Assembly: GCA_028751875.1 (NCBI GenBank)
Contig: CM054151.1
Location: forward strand, 47,036,336-47,100,335
Source of the DNA: Rapana venosa
Taxonomy: Eukaryota; Mollusca; Gastropoda; Neogastropoda; Muricidae
DNA: 64,000 nucleotides
Reading direction: 5' to 3'
Shown: positions 25,101 through 38,680 of the stretch, piece by piece
How the letters are laid out: the number at the start of each line of letters is the position of its first letter
How positions within the stretch are numbered: the first letter of the stretch is position 1
Program-made: the position numbers and the translations under genes
Notes under the pieces: generated by a model
Told to the model about the DNA's origin: nothing
The model's input: the letters and a program-made list of their open reading frames with translations, nothing else
Database searches by the model: none

Positions 25101-28100
25101 GGGTCCCCCCCACACACACACATTGGGGTCCCACACACACCACTCTGGGGTCCCCCCCCCCCCCCCCCCCCCCCACACACAACACACACTCTAGGGTACC
25201 CCCCCTTCCCCACACACACACTGTGTAACTGACCAGAATGAATGTTGGAGTGGCGATCTCTGGGATCCTTACTGGACAAGAAGTTGATATCGTACAGGAG
25301 GTCAGCTAGCTGCTTCTTCATGTCCTTCAGCATCTGCACACACATATACGCACGCATGTATGCACGCACGCACGCACATACACAAACACGCATGCACAAA
25401 CACACACATAAAAATTCATGCAGAAAACACACACACAAACACACGCATCACACACACACGTACACACAACATGAATGCAAGCACACACACACACACACAC
25501 ATGCATGCAAAAAACACATGCACACATGTATAAATGTGCTTGCAAACACACACACTCACACCCACTTACACACACACACACTGAAAACACACACTTGCAA
25601 ATACACCCCCCTCAACCATCCCTACACACACAAACAAACACACAAACATTCACACTTAAACACACCACACACATACCCATCCCCTACCCCCCCCACCCCA
25701 CCACCACATACACCCTCCCCACCCCCCTTCCCCCCCGACACACACCCACACCCACACACACAGAGTGACGCACTGACCCGTAAAGTGCTGGCGGAGAGGA
25801 AGTTATCCCAGCAGTACTGACGATCAGTTCCCCGTGACAGGCTTTTCTCCCAACCCTGACGACCAACAACATCACCACCATCACAAACTTTCAACGACAA
25901 TGGTTTTCCCCTTCACACCTTCTGCTATTGTTGGGGAGAAGGGGGTGCAGGACAGCCTAGTGGTTAGAGTGTTGCATTTACAACTTGATGGCCCAGAATC
26001 GAGCTCGGGTTTGACCCACTACCGAGACGCCCATTAAAGGGGATTTTTTACCTTGGAGGTAGCATCAGTACTGACTCCACTCCCCCGAGAGTCCTTCAGA
26101 TGAGACCTAAAGGGAGGAAGCTTCTTCTTCTCTGTTAAAAGCTCAGACATCAACTATTGTTGTCTGTCGTGTGAGAGAAAGTGGGTCGTGCTGCTGTTAA
26201 GCGCCTGACAGGTCAGGCCCAGCGCATCCGACTTTGGGAAGCTGAAAACCAGAGGACGAAGAGAGAAGAAAAAAAGCCAGAAGAGAAAGAGAGAAGAGAG
26301 GACAGGGAGACAGAAGAGAAAGAGAAAAGAAAAGACAGGGAGGACAGAGGAGAAAGAGAAGCCAGGGAGAAAAGACAGGAGAACAAGGACAAAAAGAGAA
26401 AAAGAAAGAGAGAAAACAGAGAAGCCAGAAGACAAAGGGAGAAGAGAAGACAGAGAGAGAAGACAAAGAACAAAGAGAGAAGACAGAGGACAAAGAGAGA
26501 AGATAAGACAGAGAAAACAGAAGAGAAAGAGATAAAAGAAGAGAGACAACAGAGAGAAAAGGACACAAAGAAGACAGAGAGAGAAGAGAAGAGAAGACAG
26601 AGGACAAAGAGAGAAGAAAAGACAGAGGACAAAGAGAGAAGAAAAGATAAAGAAGAGGACAAAGAGAGAAGAAAAGAGAGAGAAGACAGAGGACAAGGAG
26701 AGAAGAAAAGACAGAGGACAAGGAGGAAGAAAAACAGAGAACAAAGAGAGAAGAAAATACAGAGAAGACAGAGGACAAGGAGAGAAGAAAAGACAGAGGA
26801 CAAGGAGAGAAGAAAAGACAGAGAAGACAGAGGACAAGGAGAGAAGAAAACACAGAGGACAAAGAGAGAAGAAAACACAGAGAACAAAGAGAGAAGAAAA
26901 TACAGAGGACAAGGAAAGACTGTTCAAAATACACCCACACTACACTACACTACCCTACCCTACACTGCAGTACAGACCTTCATGGCGTTGATCAGCACAA
27001 AGTGGTCACTCTTGGTGCCCTGGGACAGCTCCTTCCGCGCCTTGTCTGCCTCCTTCTCCTTGCCCTGTCAACATGTGTCACCTATACATATATCTATATA
27101 TAGCCCATCACTTCAACCTGCACACCACGCTTCACCATCTTGCCACAAGGGACAGTGCAGTGGAGCCTTGGTTGGGACAGATTTTGAAACTTTAGACCCT
27201 GCCAAAAATATGCTCACCTTCACAAAGTGTCAGTAAAGTATAATCTTGGAAAGGGTAGCCTACATTTGGTGCTTAAATCAATCATCCCCACCCCCTCAAC
27301 AACAATGAAAAAGCCCACCCAAAACCAAGGGTCACAAGTTCAAATCTTGCTGGCAGCTGCTAGATTGGAAAATCCTTTTCCTTGAAAGCAAACACTTGCC
27401 CAGAATCCCACCATTTGATTAATCTCTGAGGCCATAATTAGTTTCCCTTCCCCAATTTCACTAGCTCATAGACAAGGTCTGAGTGCCAGCTTTTCTTTTC
27501 TCAATGATGTGATAAAGCGAGGTACCTTTGTACAATATAAAGCCCCCAAACCACACAAACTGCTTTTAACTAAAGGTAAAGGAAAGGACCCCATACCTAT
27601 AAGGTCGAGGGGCGAGGGTTCGAGACCTCACTTTCTCTAGGCCAGCATATAAAGGGCGGCGCCCATTCCTCTCCCTCGTGCTTACCTTCCCTGACCAAAG
27701 AGGGCAGGTACCCATTTACAGCTGGTGAACTGGGGAATTACTAAAAGCCAAGGCAGCAAACGGTAAACATCCAACTGGTAACCACGCTCGAACCTGCTTA
27801 ACTTGGCTGGGGGAGCGAGTGCTCCGACCACTGAGCTTTTCCCGTCCCCTGACTTTAAAACTACAAACTCATTAACATCTGTAACAAAAAACCCAAACAA
27901 TCAAGTACAAAACAACAAAATAAACAAATACTTCACAAAACAAAAAGTAACAAAACAAACACAACAGATAACCAAATAACTGCCTACAAATACATTCACA
28001 AACAAACGATAACAAAACAAAAAAAACAATAACTGCTACAAAACATTCACAAAAAAACAGAAAACTAAAACAAACAAAACAAAACAACTGCTACAAATAC

Positions 28101-28642
28101 ATTCAAAAACAAACAGATAACAAAAACAAACAAAATAAAAAACCCAATAACTGCCTACAATACATTCACAAAAAAAAAACAGAAAAAACTAAAACAGACA
28201 AAACAAACAACTTCCTACAAATACATTCACAAAACAAAACAGACAACCAAAAACACAACAGACAACCCAAATAACAGCCTAACCAACCAACCAACCAGTC
28301 AACAGTCAACAGTCAACCGACCAGCGGGATGACGAAGGCATCCTTGAAGGCCAAGCTGGCAGCCACGGTGAGGATGGGGTCCAGACAGCAGAACATGGCC
28401 CCAAACAGAATCATCTTCCCCGTGTGCGGGTCCACAGGCATGCGCGCCAAATGCACGCCCAGCGGCAGCAGGTTTTCCTCCCCATCCAAGGCATTCTGGG
28501 ACAGGGGACGCAACGACACGGTAAATTGTGTGTGTGTGTGTGTGTTTGCGTGTGTGTTGTGTGTGTGTGGTGTGTGTGTGGTTTGCGTGCGTGGTGCTGT
28601 GGGGTGTGTGTGTGTGTGTGTGTTGTTTGCGTGCGTGTTGTG

Positions 28643-28675
<33 letters not shown>

Positions 28676-31600
28676 TTTGTGTGTGTGTGTGTGGTGTTGT
28701 GTGTGTTTTTTGCGTGTGTGTTGTGGTGTTTGTTTGTTTGCATGTGTGTGTGGCGTGGGTGTGGTTTTTCGTGTGTGTGTGTGTGTTTATGCTTTACTGA
28801 TAATGGTCATTATGGTGCGCGGGTGATGTGTCGTGTGTTGTATGTGTGATAAAATGAGTTTCAAAATATTGGTTGTTGTGATGTATGGGTGGGGCGCAGT
28901 GTGGTGAATGGCCGTGCGTGCCGCACCAAAAAAAAAAAATTGTTATTTCTTTTCCAAAATGATTTACAATATTGTATTCTGCATTGGTGTGTGTGTGTTG
29001 TGTGTACCGGGGCGTGTGTGTGCGCGCACCTGGGTTTGTGTTTGTGTATGATAATTTTTTTTAAGCTATCTTGGAATGCTTATAGCAATCTGAAATGTGT
29101 TTTTCTTGTCTTGTGAGATAATTATAGGTATCAATGTGCCTGTCAGTATTGTAATTGCCTTTCATGGGATGATTAAAGTGTTCTTGACTTGACTTTGACT
29201 TGACTTAAAAAAAAGAAAAGGGAGGGCACAGCATGCAAAACAAGAATCATCCAGTCAAGGGTCCAGGGTCCAGTGCTAAAGTTAATCCTTTCCTTTTACC
29301 AAGTCTAAGTGCTGGAATATCAGTTCCTGCTATAATCAGCACCAGCTGGGATGGGATGGATAGCAGCTGAGAGGAGTCGGAAGTGGGGGAAACTGACAGC
29401 TGTTTGGGGGGGAGGAGGGGGAAGGAAAGGGTAGGAGAGGGTCTGAACAAACTTTGGAGTGGGGATTGGGGGGGGGGGGGGGGGGGATAAAGAGGAGGAA
29501 AGAGTTTAAACAAACCCACTTGTGACAACTTTACTTTCTCAACTTGAGGATTAAAGGAATTTGAAGTGTTGGAGGAATGTGTGAGTATAATAATGTACAT
29601 ATATATATATGCGAGAGCAGTGGTAAAAGGAACGACATGGTGTACTGTATGTGTAGACAGGTATGTTTACTATGAGTGTTTGTTGTGTATGGAGGAGTGA
29701 GGTGGAGGAGAGAGAGAGAGAGAGAGTGCATCTGTGTGTGTGCATGTGTGCGTGCATGCATGTATGTATGTATGTGTGTGTGAAAGCATGTATATGAATA
29801 CCTGCATGTGTATGTGCATGACTGAATGCATGTATGTGTGGGTGGTTGTATGCATATACAAGTGTTCCTGCACACATATGCATGCATGCATGTTATATGT
29901 GCATAGCTGTAAGCGTGTTTGAAGCGCAGACATACTGACCAGTTCCTGCAGAGTAATGATGGCTTTGTGCAGGGCCTCCATGGAGGGGGGCTGCATGGCT
30001 TTGCACACAAACGGCTCAATGCGTCCAAGCTTCAACAACTGCTCTCACCCAGCAACAAGGCACAATAAAAAGACAGAAAAAGACCAGATTTAAGAGAACT
30101 GACAAATAATTGTTTATGAAAAGTGATCACCAATATTTCTCTATGAAAAGTTATTACGGATATTTCCCTATAAAAAGTTATTATGAATAACTCCCTTTAA
30201 CTATTCATTATAAATATTCCCTACAAACAGTGATTACGAATAACTTCCTACAAAAATTTACTAAAAACATTTCTAAAGAACACTTAATACATGGCAGCTG
30301 CAAAATGCCAAAAACCACATCCAAAGCAAATCAAGAGATTTTTACATCATCAGATATACCTGACAGACAGACAGTCCATTACACACAAATATGTATACAC
30401 AATACAATCCAAGATCACATCACCCAACATATATCAACCATGCCTACAGCCCCAAAACAAAAAATTGCTCTTTGCACTTCTTCATTCACAGTGCCGGCAG
30501 AACTCCGGCCTTCAGGAAAAAATGTTTTCACACACACATGTATGCAGACACGAGAGGAGGATAAACTGCCTCATCTTCCAATGGTTTTGCAGTCCAATGC
30601 AGAAGAAGCAGTAGATGCTTCCCACCATACAATTTTGACCACAGACGATTAATTTCCATTCCCTCCACTAGAACTCTGAGGTTCACCAATGGCGAGATTT
30701 TGCATGTATATGTGACCGTTTCTGCCCACTGTGAAGGAGCCATTTTCCGACTTCTGGGATAATGATAATAATAATGATAATAATAATATTAATAATAATA
30801 ATAATAATAATAATGATAATAATAATATGATGTACAAGCATCTGTTCTTATGTCTTTTTATCACGTTCAAGACTCACATGCAGACTTGTGCACATGCAGA
30901 CACATATGTATGTGCACACATGTACGCACACACACACACACACAATTCCCATTCAAGGGGGATATTTTCCCCTCAAGTTAACATCAGTGCAGACTCCACT
31001 CTCCCCAAAAGTCCTTCAGATGAGACTAAAAACTGAGGCCCCCATGTGCGAACGCACGCAGAACATCTTAAGCACACGTTAAATCCTGTTCCGCTTTTTT
31101 GGAAGAGTATGCCATTGTGTGCTGGTGGGAACAAAATAACAGAATTTACGAAACCACACACACACGGGGACTGGATGTTAAAAAAAAAAAAAGCACATAA
31201 GTGCTTATTCCATTATCCTTGATATAAAAGAATAAAATAAAAATAAACTAAATAAATACACACACACACACACACAACACGCACACACACACACCTTGAT
31301 CTGCAGGCAGAGTTCCTCCAGGCGAGTCCTCAACATCTCAGGTGGCAGGTAGTCCATCATCTCTGTCCACTTCAGCCCAGTGTACAGGTGATAGCAGTAA
31401 CCCTCCTGTACCCTACACAACCACAATATTGCTTTTTGTTATTGTTGTTGTTGTTGTTTATCATCTCCGTCCACTTCAGCCCAGTGTACAGGTGATGGCA
31501 GTAACCCACCTGTACCCTACACAACCACAACATTGCTGTTTGTTATTGCTGTTATTATTGATGCTGTTGGTGTTTGTTATTGTTGTTGTTGTTTATCATC

Positions 31601-34215
31601 TCTGTCCACTTCAGCCCAGTGTACAGGTGATAGCAGTAACCCTCCTGTACCCTACACATCCACAACGTTGCTTCTTGTTATTGCTGTTATTATTGATGTT
31701 GTTTGTTACTGTTGTTATTATTGATGTTGGTGGTGTTTGTTGTTGTTGTTGTTTATCACCTCTGTCCACTTCAGCCCAGTGTACAGGTGATAGCAGTAAC
31801 CCTCCTGCACCCTACACACAACCACAATAGTGCTTTTTGTTATTGCTCTTATTATTGATGTTGTTATTGTTGTTTGTTATTGTCTGTTGTTTATCACCTC
31901 TTCCACTTCAGCCCAGTGTACAGGTGATAGCAGTAACCCTCCTGTACCCCTGCACATCCACAATATTGCTTTTTGTTATTGCTCGTATTATTGATGTTGT
32001 TTGTTACTGTTGTTATTATTGATGCTGTTGGTGTTTGTTATTGTTGTTGTTGTTTATCATCTCTGTCCACTTCAGCCCAGTGTACAGGTGATAGCAGTGA
32101 CCCTCCTGTACCCTACACATCCACAATGTTGCTGTTTGTTATTACTGTTATTATTGATGTTCTTGGTGTTTGTTATTGTTGTTGTTAATCCCCTCCGTCC
32201 ACTTCAGCCCTGTGTACAGGTGATAGCAGTGACCCTCCTATACCCTGCTGCACATTAATACATGTTGCTGTTTGTTCATTTACTTGTTTGTTTACTGATA
32301 AATCAAAAAACCAGCCCTCGGATAAATCAGGCTGCGTGAACAACAATGAACCAGCTACTTACTCTATCTGACATTATGCAAAGAAACTGGAAGAGAAAAA
32401 CACAGATAAATTAAAGTAACTAAAAGTTACTTCAGGCAGGCGGGCATATCAGTATACACAAGCTTCTCTCTCTCTCTCTCTTTCTCGCTCTCTCTCTCTC
32501 TGACCTGTTAAGAGTCTATTCTCTCTCTCTCTCTCTTCTTTTTTTTCTATTTCTTTCTTTCTGTGAAAGCATGAAGTAAAGAAGCCCTGTGCTTATCCAT
32601 TTACACTCAATAAACATTTACAGTTAAAGTGAGTTCGAGTTACATCTCTCCCTCTATCTCTCTCAAGTTCTTCTCTTTCTCCCTCTCCTCTCCCCCACCT
32701 CTCCCTCTCTCCCTCTCTCTCTCCTCCTCTCTCTCCCCCCCCCCCTCTCCTCCCTCTGTCTACCTCTCCCTCTCTCACACACACACACTCACACACACAC
32801 AACACACAAACAACACACACACACACACACAAAACACCACACACACACACAAACAAAAACACACACTATACACACAAACACACACACACACACACCCCAC
32901 AACACACACACACACACACACACACACAACTTACACACTCACACACAACTCATACACACACTCACACACACATACACACACAAACACACACACAAAACAC
33001 ACACACACACACACACAAAACACACCTGCCAGCTCTGCCTCGTCGCTGTTTGGAGTTGGCACGGGAGACCCACTGCGGCTCCAGACAGCTCATGTTCGAG
33101 TTGGGTCATAGTCCTTGACCTTGATCTTGCCGCAGTCCACCACAAACACCACATCGTCGATGGTGATGCTGCAAGGACAATTGCCTCATAACCATTGATA
33201 TCACCATCTCAAACTGAAGTCGTATGCGCTGGGCCTGACTTGTCAGGCGCTTAACTGCAGCGCAATGCATTTTCCCTCATATGACAGACAACAGTTGCTG
33301 TCTGAGCGTTGACAAAGGAGAAGAAAATCGCCATCTTACGTCTATTCACTTCCAACTAAGGTGCTTTTCAATTTCACTCCAATCCCTCAACCATAGTATA
33401 CATACATGTACACAAAACACATACATGCTGAATATAGCCTTTACAGACAGTGGAAATTTTTTTGGGCCAGATAATCGAGTGCTTTGATTTGTTGCTTTAC
33501 AAGATTCAGCGCTATATAAATTCCATACATTATTATTATTATTAAATGATTTTATTCTCTGCTGTTCACTGTAGACAGAAAAAAAAGGTATTTTTATTAT
33601 TGGTCACTGTAGTTCATGGCACCACACTTCTGCTCACCAACAAACACCATAACACATACACCTGCATGTGCATACGTGAGCCTGCATACATACACACACA
33701 CAACAGACACACACACCCACACAAACGCTCACACAAATGCACACACACACGCACACACACACACAAGTGTAAACAGACCTGGTTTCTGCGATATTTGTGG
33801 CAATGACAATTTTGCGTACGCCAGGGGGAGGTCGCTCAAAGACTTCGCGCTGGTTGACAGTGGGCATGAGAGAATGGAGAGGGATGATTTTACAGCCTGT
33901 TAACACATGCACAACACATTTACTCTGTAACAGCAATATTGGTCATCTCTTTATTCTTTGCATATAATGCGAAAGGCTCCAACTTAACTTTTCCAAAAAT
34001 CCCCTAAGTCAGAATACATCTACCTTATCAGTGAGCAAAAACAGTCACATACGCAAAATCTCACCACTGGTGAACCTCAAGCTCCAGCCAAGGATAAAAA
34101 AAGACACAAAAAAACTTGCTGGTGACCGATGGATATGTTTTAGAAAGCTGTCGGAAAATGTCTATCAACAGATAATGGTAACTGATAAGACAAATTCATA
34201 CCTTTTACAATCAAG

Positions 34216-34260
<45 letters not shown>

Positions 34261-34867
34261 GTGTGTGTGTGTGTGTGTGTGCCTGTGCGTGCGTGCGTGC
34301 GTGCATGCATGCACATTTGGACTTGGTGGAACTATTAATTGTTACTGGTTTTACGACTGTAAGAATGAGTTGAGTGCAAGCACTTTGACTTGTCTCTGCA
34401 AGATATAGGGCTATATAAATTTCATTTATTATTATTATTATTAAAATTACCATAAATCAAAATGATCTCTTGATTACTATCAAGGGTAAGTCTCATTGAC
34501 TGACTTTGTGCCCACTGTGAGCCTGCATACATACAAATGCAAACAGACACACACACCCACACAAACGCTCACACAAATGCACACACACGCACACACACAG
34601 TGTAAACACACAAAAAACACACAAAATTAGCATTACTCAGAATGCCTCACAATAATTGACTGTGCCCACTCACCCAAAATTAGCATTAATCAGAATGCCC
34701 TGTAACCTACAATGTGAAGAGGTCAATTACCTGAAGCACCAGGAATGGCCTGGAGCATTTTGTGGAGTTTGCTGATCTCCTCCCAGCCTGGCACAAACAC
34801 CAGTATAGCTCCGTCCTGTAACACACACATGTGTAGCATGCAAGCATGCACACAGCCATGTGCATAC

Positions 34868-34899
<32 letters not shown>

Positions 34900-36799
34900 G
34901 CGCATACACACACACACACACACACTTGTTCCTAGATAGATGGCTTGATGGAAAAAAAGCGAACACATTGCTTCTTCAATGTACCATCTGGAAATAAAAA
35001 TTTTGACTTGACTTCACACATACACACACACACGCGCGCAACTTTAGCTACAAGTAATTCTTACTTTAAAACAGCATCGTGTCTTTCTTTCTGTGGTTGG
35101 TGGGGCTACAAACAATAGGATTGGATTGGATTGGATTTCTTCCTTTTTTATTTTTTAACTTGATTGATTATCATGTCTTTCTTCACTTAACCCCTCCCCT
35201 TCACCCCTTTGAATTTTTTTTTCTTTTCATCTTTTTTTTTTTTAATGCAAAGCAAATTTTCAGAGTTCTCTCTTTTTTTTTTTAAAGCTCAACACTTCCA
35301 AGGAAGAAACTGTCTATCAAAGAAGCAAATGAGCACTACGCAATTCACTGTTATAACCAAGTAAGGTCATGGAGAGCGTCTTTTTTTATGATTTAACTCA
35401 TCATGTCCATTTCATCAGACAACTTTCTACCCAAAGTCGAAATACAGCTACTGCTATGGTGGAGGGAAAAGTCGTCATACTTGCAAATAAAAACATCTCA
35501 CCATTGGTGAAACCTCAAAGTTCTATCCCCGGAACAAAACAATCACACATCGTTCAGTCTTGTAAGAAGGGCTTTGTATACAAGTAGTCATTTTTTCCCT
35601 TAGAAATTCTACACTGCAGGCTCAGACCAGCATTGGGACTTGTCTGCGACAGATCCAGGCACCATAGAGTTAAACACTGATTAATACAACGTGGCTGTGT
35701 CATGGGCAGTATTATTATGGTGACTTTATGGAACACAGGAGTATGGTCAATGGGTTGGTTGGTTGGTTGGTTGGTTGGTTGGTTGGTTGGTTGGTTGGTT
35801 GGTTGGCTAGTTAGCTTGCTTGCTTGCTTGGTGGGTTGGAATGTTGGCAGGATGTTTGGTTGGCTGGTTGGTTGGTTTGGTGGTTGGCTCGCCAATGGGT
35901 TGAATAGGATCTGTAATGGGTTGGTTGGCTGCTCTGTTTATTGACTGGTTGCTTGTTTGGTTCCTCAGGTGGACCCCAACTAAGTCAGCTGTGTGGATGG
36001 TGGGTTGGAGGCTGGTTGGTTGGTTTGTTGGTTGGACGGCTGGTTGGTTGGTTTAACAGCTTACCTGTCAGTTATCAGACAGTTGTCTGACCACTGTCCT
36101 CACCTTTTTGGTAGTTATGATATGCATAAGCAATCGAACCACAAGGTCAAGGTCAATCTTGGAGAAATCAAAATTCCTCAGAGCTTCAATGGTTGAACGG
36201 GAATAGCTGAAATACAAGAAAAATGAGAGGTCAGTCGAGTTCATTGCTGATGCTGTTTGATAATGATAAAAATAAAAAACATATCACACTAAAACCACAC
36301 CCTAAGTGTACCCCAAAAACATGTATTTATGTACACAATGAACACAAATGTATGCAAAAAATACCAACATTCACTCATGCAAGATACATTACAAAAGCAC
36401 AGGAATAAAAAAAAATTAATGAATGCACGCATGCACACAAACATGAAATATGTGCACACGCACAAACACACACACACTCTCTCTCTAACACACACACACA
36501 CATATACACAAACTCTCTCTCTCTCTCACGGCTCTTACACCCCCCCCCCCCAACCACACACACACACACACACCACACACACCCCTTTCCTCAAGATTTC
36601 AGAGCCAGGCCTGATAATTCCACTCGTCTTCCTGTTCTTTCTCTCACAAAATATGTGTGAATGCACGCATGGACACACACACACAAACACACACACAAAC
36701 ACACACACACCTTCCCTCCAGATTCTGCAGCCAGGCCTGATAATTCCATCTACTTTCTGTTCTTTCTCTCACAAAATATGTGTGAATGCACACATGCAC

Positions 36800-36834
<35 letters not shown>

Positions 36835-38626
36835 CACACAAACACAAACACACACACACACATATACCTTCCCTCCAGATTCCGCAGCCAGGCCTGGTAA
36901 TTCCACTGTTCTTCCTGCTCTTTCTCTCGATCCACTCGTTTGAAGCTTCTCCGCGGGCGTTTCTGAGTGCTGGGAGTGGGCTGGTACCTAAGGTCACACA
37001 TAGTCGTACACTCTTTCTATGATGACTGCAATGCTAGGTAACAGCAGACTAAAAGGTAAAGGTGTCCCAAAACCTTTAAAGTCATAGGGGAGCAAGGTGT
37101 CGGAGATCTCACTTATTTAGGGGCCAGCATATTGAGGGTGGCGCCCCTCTCCTCTCACTCGCTGCTTTACCTTCCCTGACCCTAAAGAGGCAGGTACCCA
37201 TTTACAGCTGGGTGAACTGGGGGACTGTACTGAAGCCAAGGCATGCAATCGGTTACCCATCTAACTGGTAACCATGCTCGATGCTGCTTAACTTGGGTTG
37301 AGGAAAGCGAGTGCTCTGACCACTGAGCTATCCCGTCCCCAACAGCAGACTATCACATATTAATGACTTGTCTTTTTCTTTTTCCTTTTTTTCCCTTCCT
37401 TCCTAGGCTAGAGTTCTGAGGTTCACGATTGCTAATGATGATTTGGATAGTTTTGTGTATGCATGCATTTCCAGGTGCCCAAATAGGGTTTTTCTGGAAT
37501 AAAGAATTTTTAATACTGCCGTGACCAATAGTGAGATTTGGGGTATGCAGCCGTTTTTTGGATCACCATTAAGGTAGCTGCATTCTGACTTTGGGGATGA
37601 TGTCCTAAACATGACACCAGCGTGCACGCATTTTCTCCATTTTTTAATCATTCCTACCATCACACAATGGCCTCCCCCTACGAAAGGCATAATGGGTTTT
37701 AACCCTTGTGCAAGATGTTCTGCATGCATTAGCACATGGGACATTGGTTTATAGTCCCAATCCAAATGACTTTCAAGGAAGTGGAGTCAGTACTGATGTT
37801 ACCTCCAGAGTTGATTCAACGACCTGAGGAAGATTGTGTGGCCGGTGGAGATTATAACCCTGCAAACCAAGCTGTACGGCCCACAAGAGCCGCTGGAAAG
37901 GACATGCCATTATTTTTCCCAGACCCATCTGACAGTGTAAAAATGAATGAGAGAAGAAGAACTCCAGAGGAAAAATCCCCTTGAAAAGGAGCCTCAGTGG
38001 TGGCTCAAACCTGAACCATCAGATCAACAGCGCAATGCTCTAACCACTAGACTGCACTACCCCCCAATGACTTGTCTAAAGATAGGAAGAGCGGAGAGAT
38101 TCATAACAAGCTTGCTTCTGGCAACAGAAATGCCAGGTAATAGCAAACCATTTTCATGATTTTGGCATTCTGTCATACACTGATAACAGTCAGTCATGAT
38201 TTTGGCATTCTGTCATACACTGATAACAGTCAGTCATGATTTTGGCATTCTGTTATATGCTAATGACAGTCATTCTCTCCTGTCTTCAATGGTCAGCTTC
38301 AACTCTCCATTTCTTGTCAGATAACTGCTCAATAGCTCTTTTTGGTTTTCAAGGAAAAAGACAAAAACTGAAAAAAAACAAATCACATATACATACATGC
38401 ACACATGAACATGCAAACCCCCTTCCATCGCCAACCCCCCTCCATCATTACACACACACACACACACATGAACACACACACCACATGAACACACATACAC
38501 ATGAACACAACACACACACACACATCAACACACACACACAACACACACACACACACACATGAACACACACAAACACACATACGAACACACACACACACAA
38601 CCACACATGAACACACACACACACTG

Positions 38627-38680
<54 letters not shown>

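Noticed and set aside
26181..27236. Long plus-strand ORF rich in K, R and E and minus-strand ORFs rich in S, L and F
   Set aside because: Pure consequence of the polypurine tract; open in both strands and several frames.
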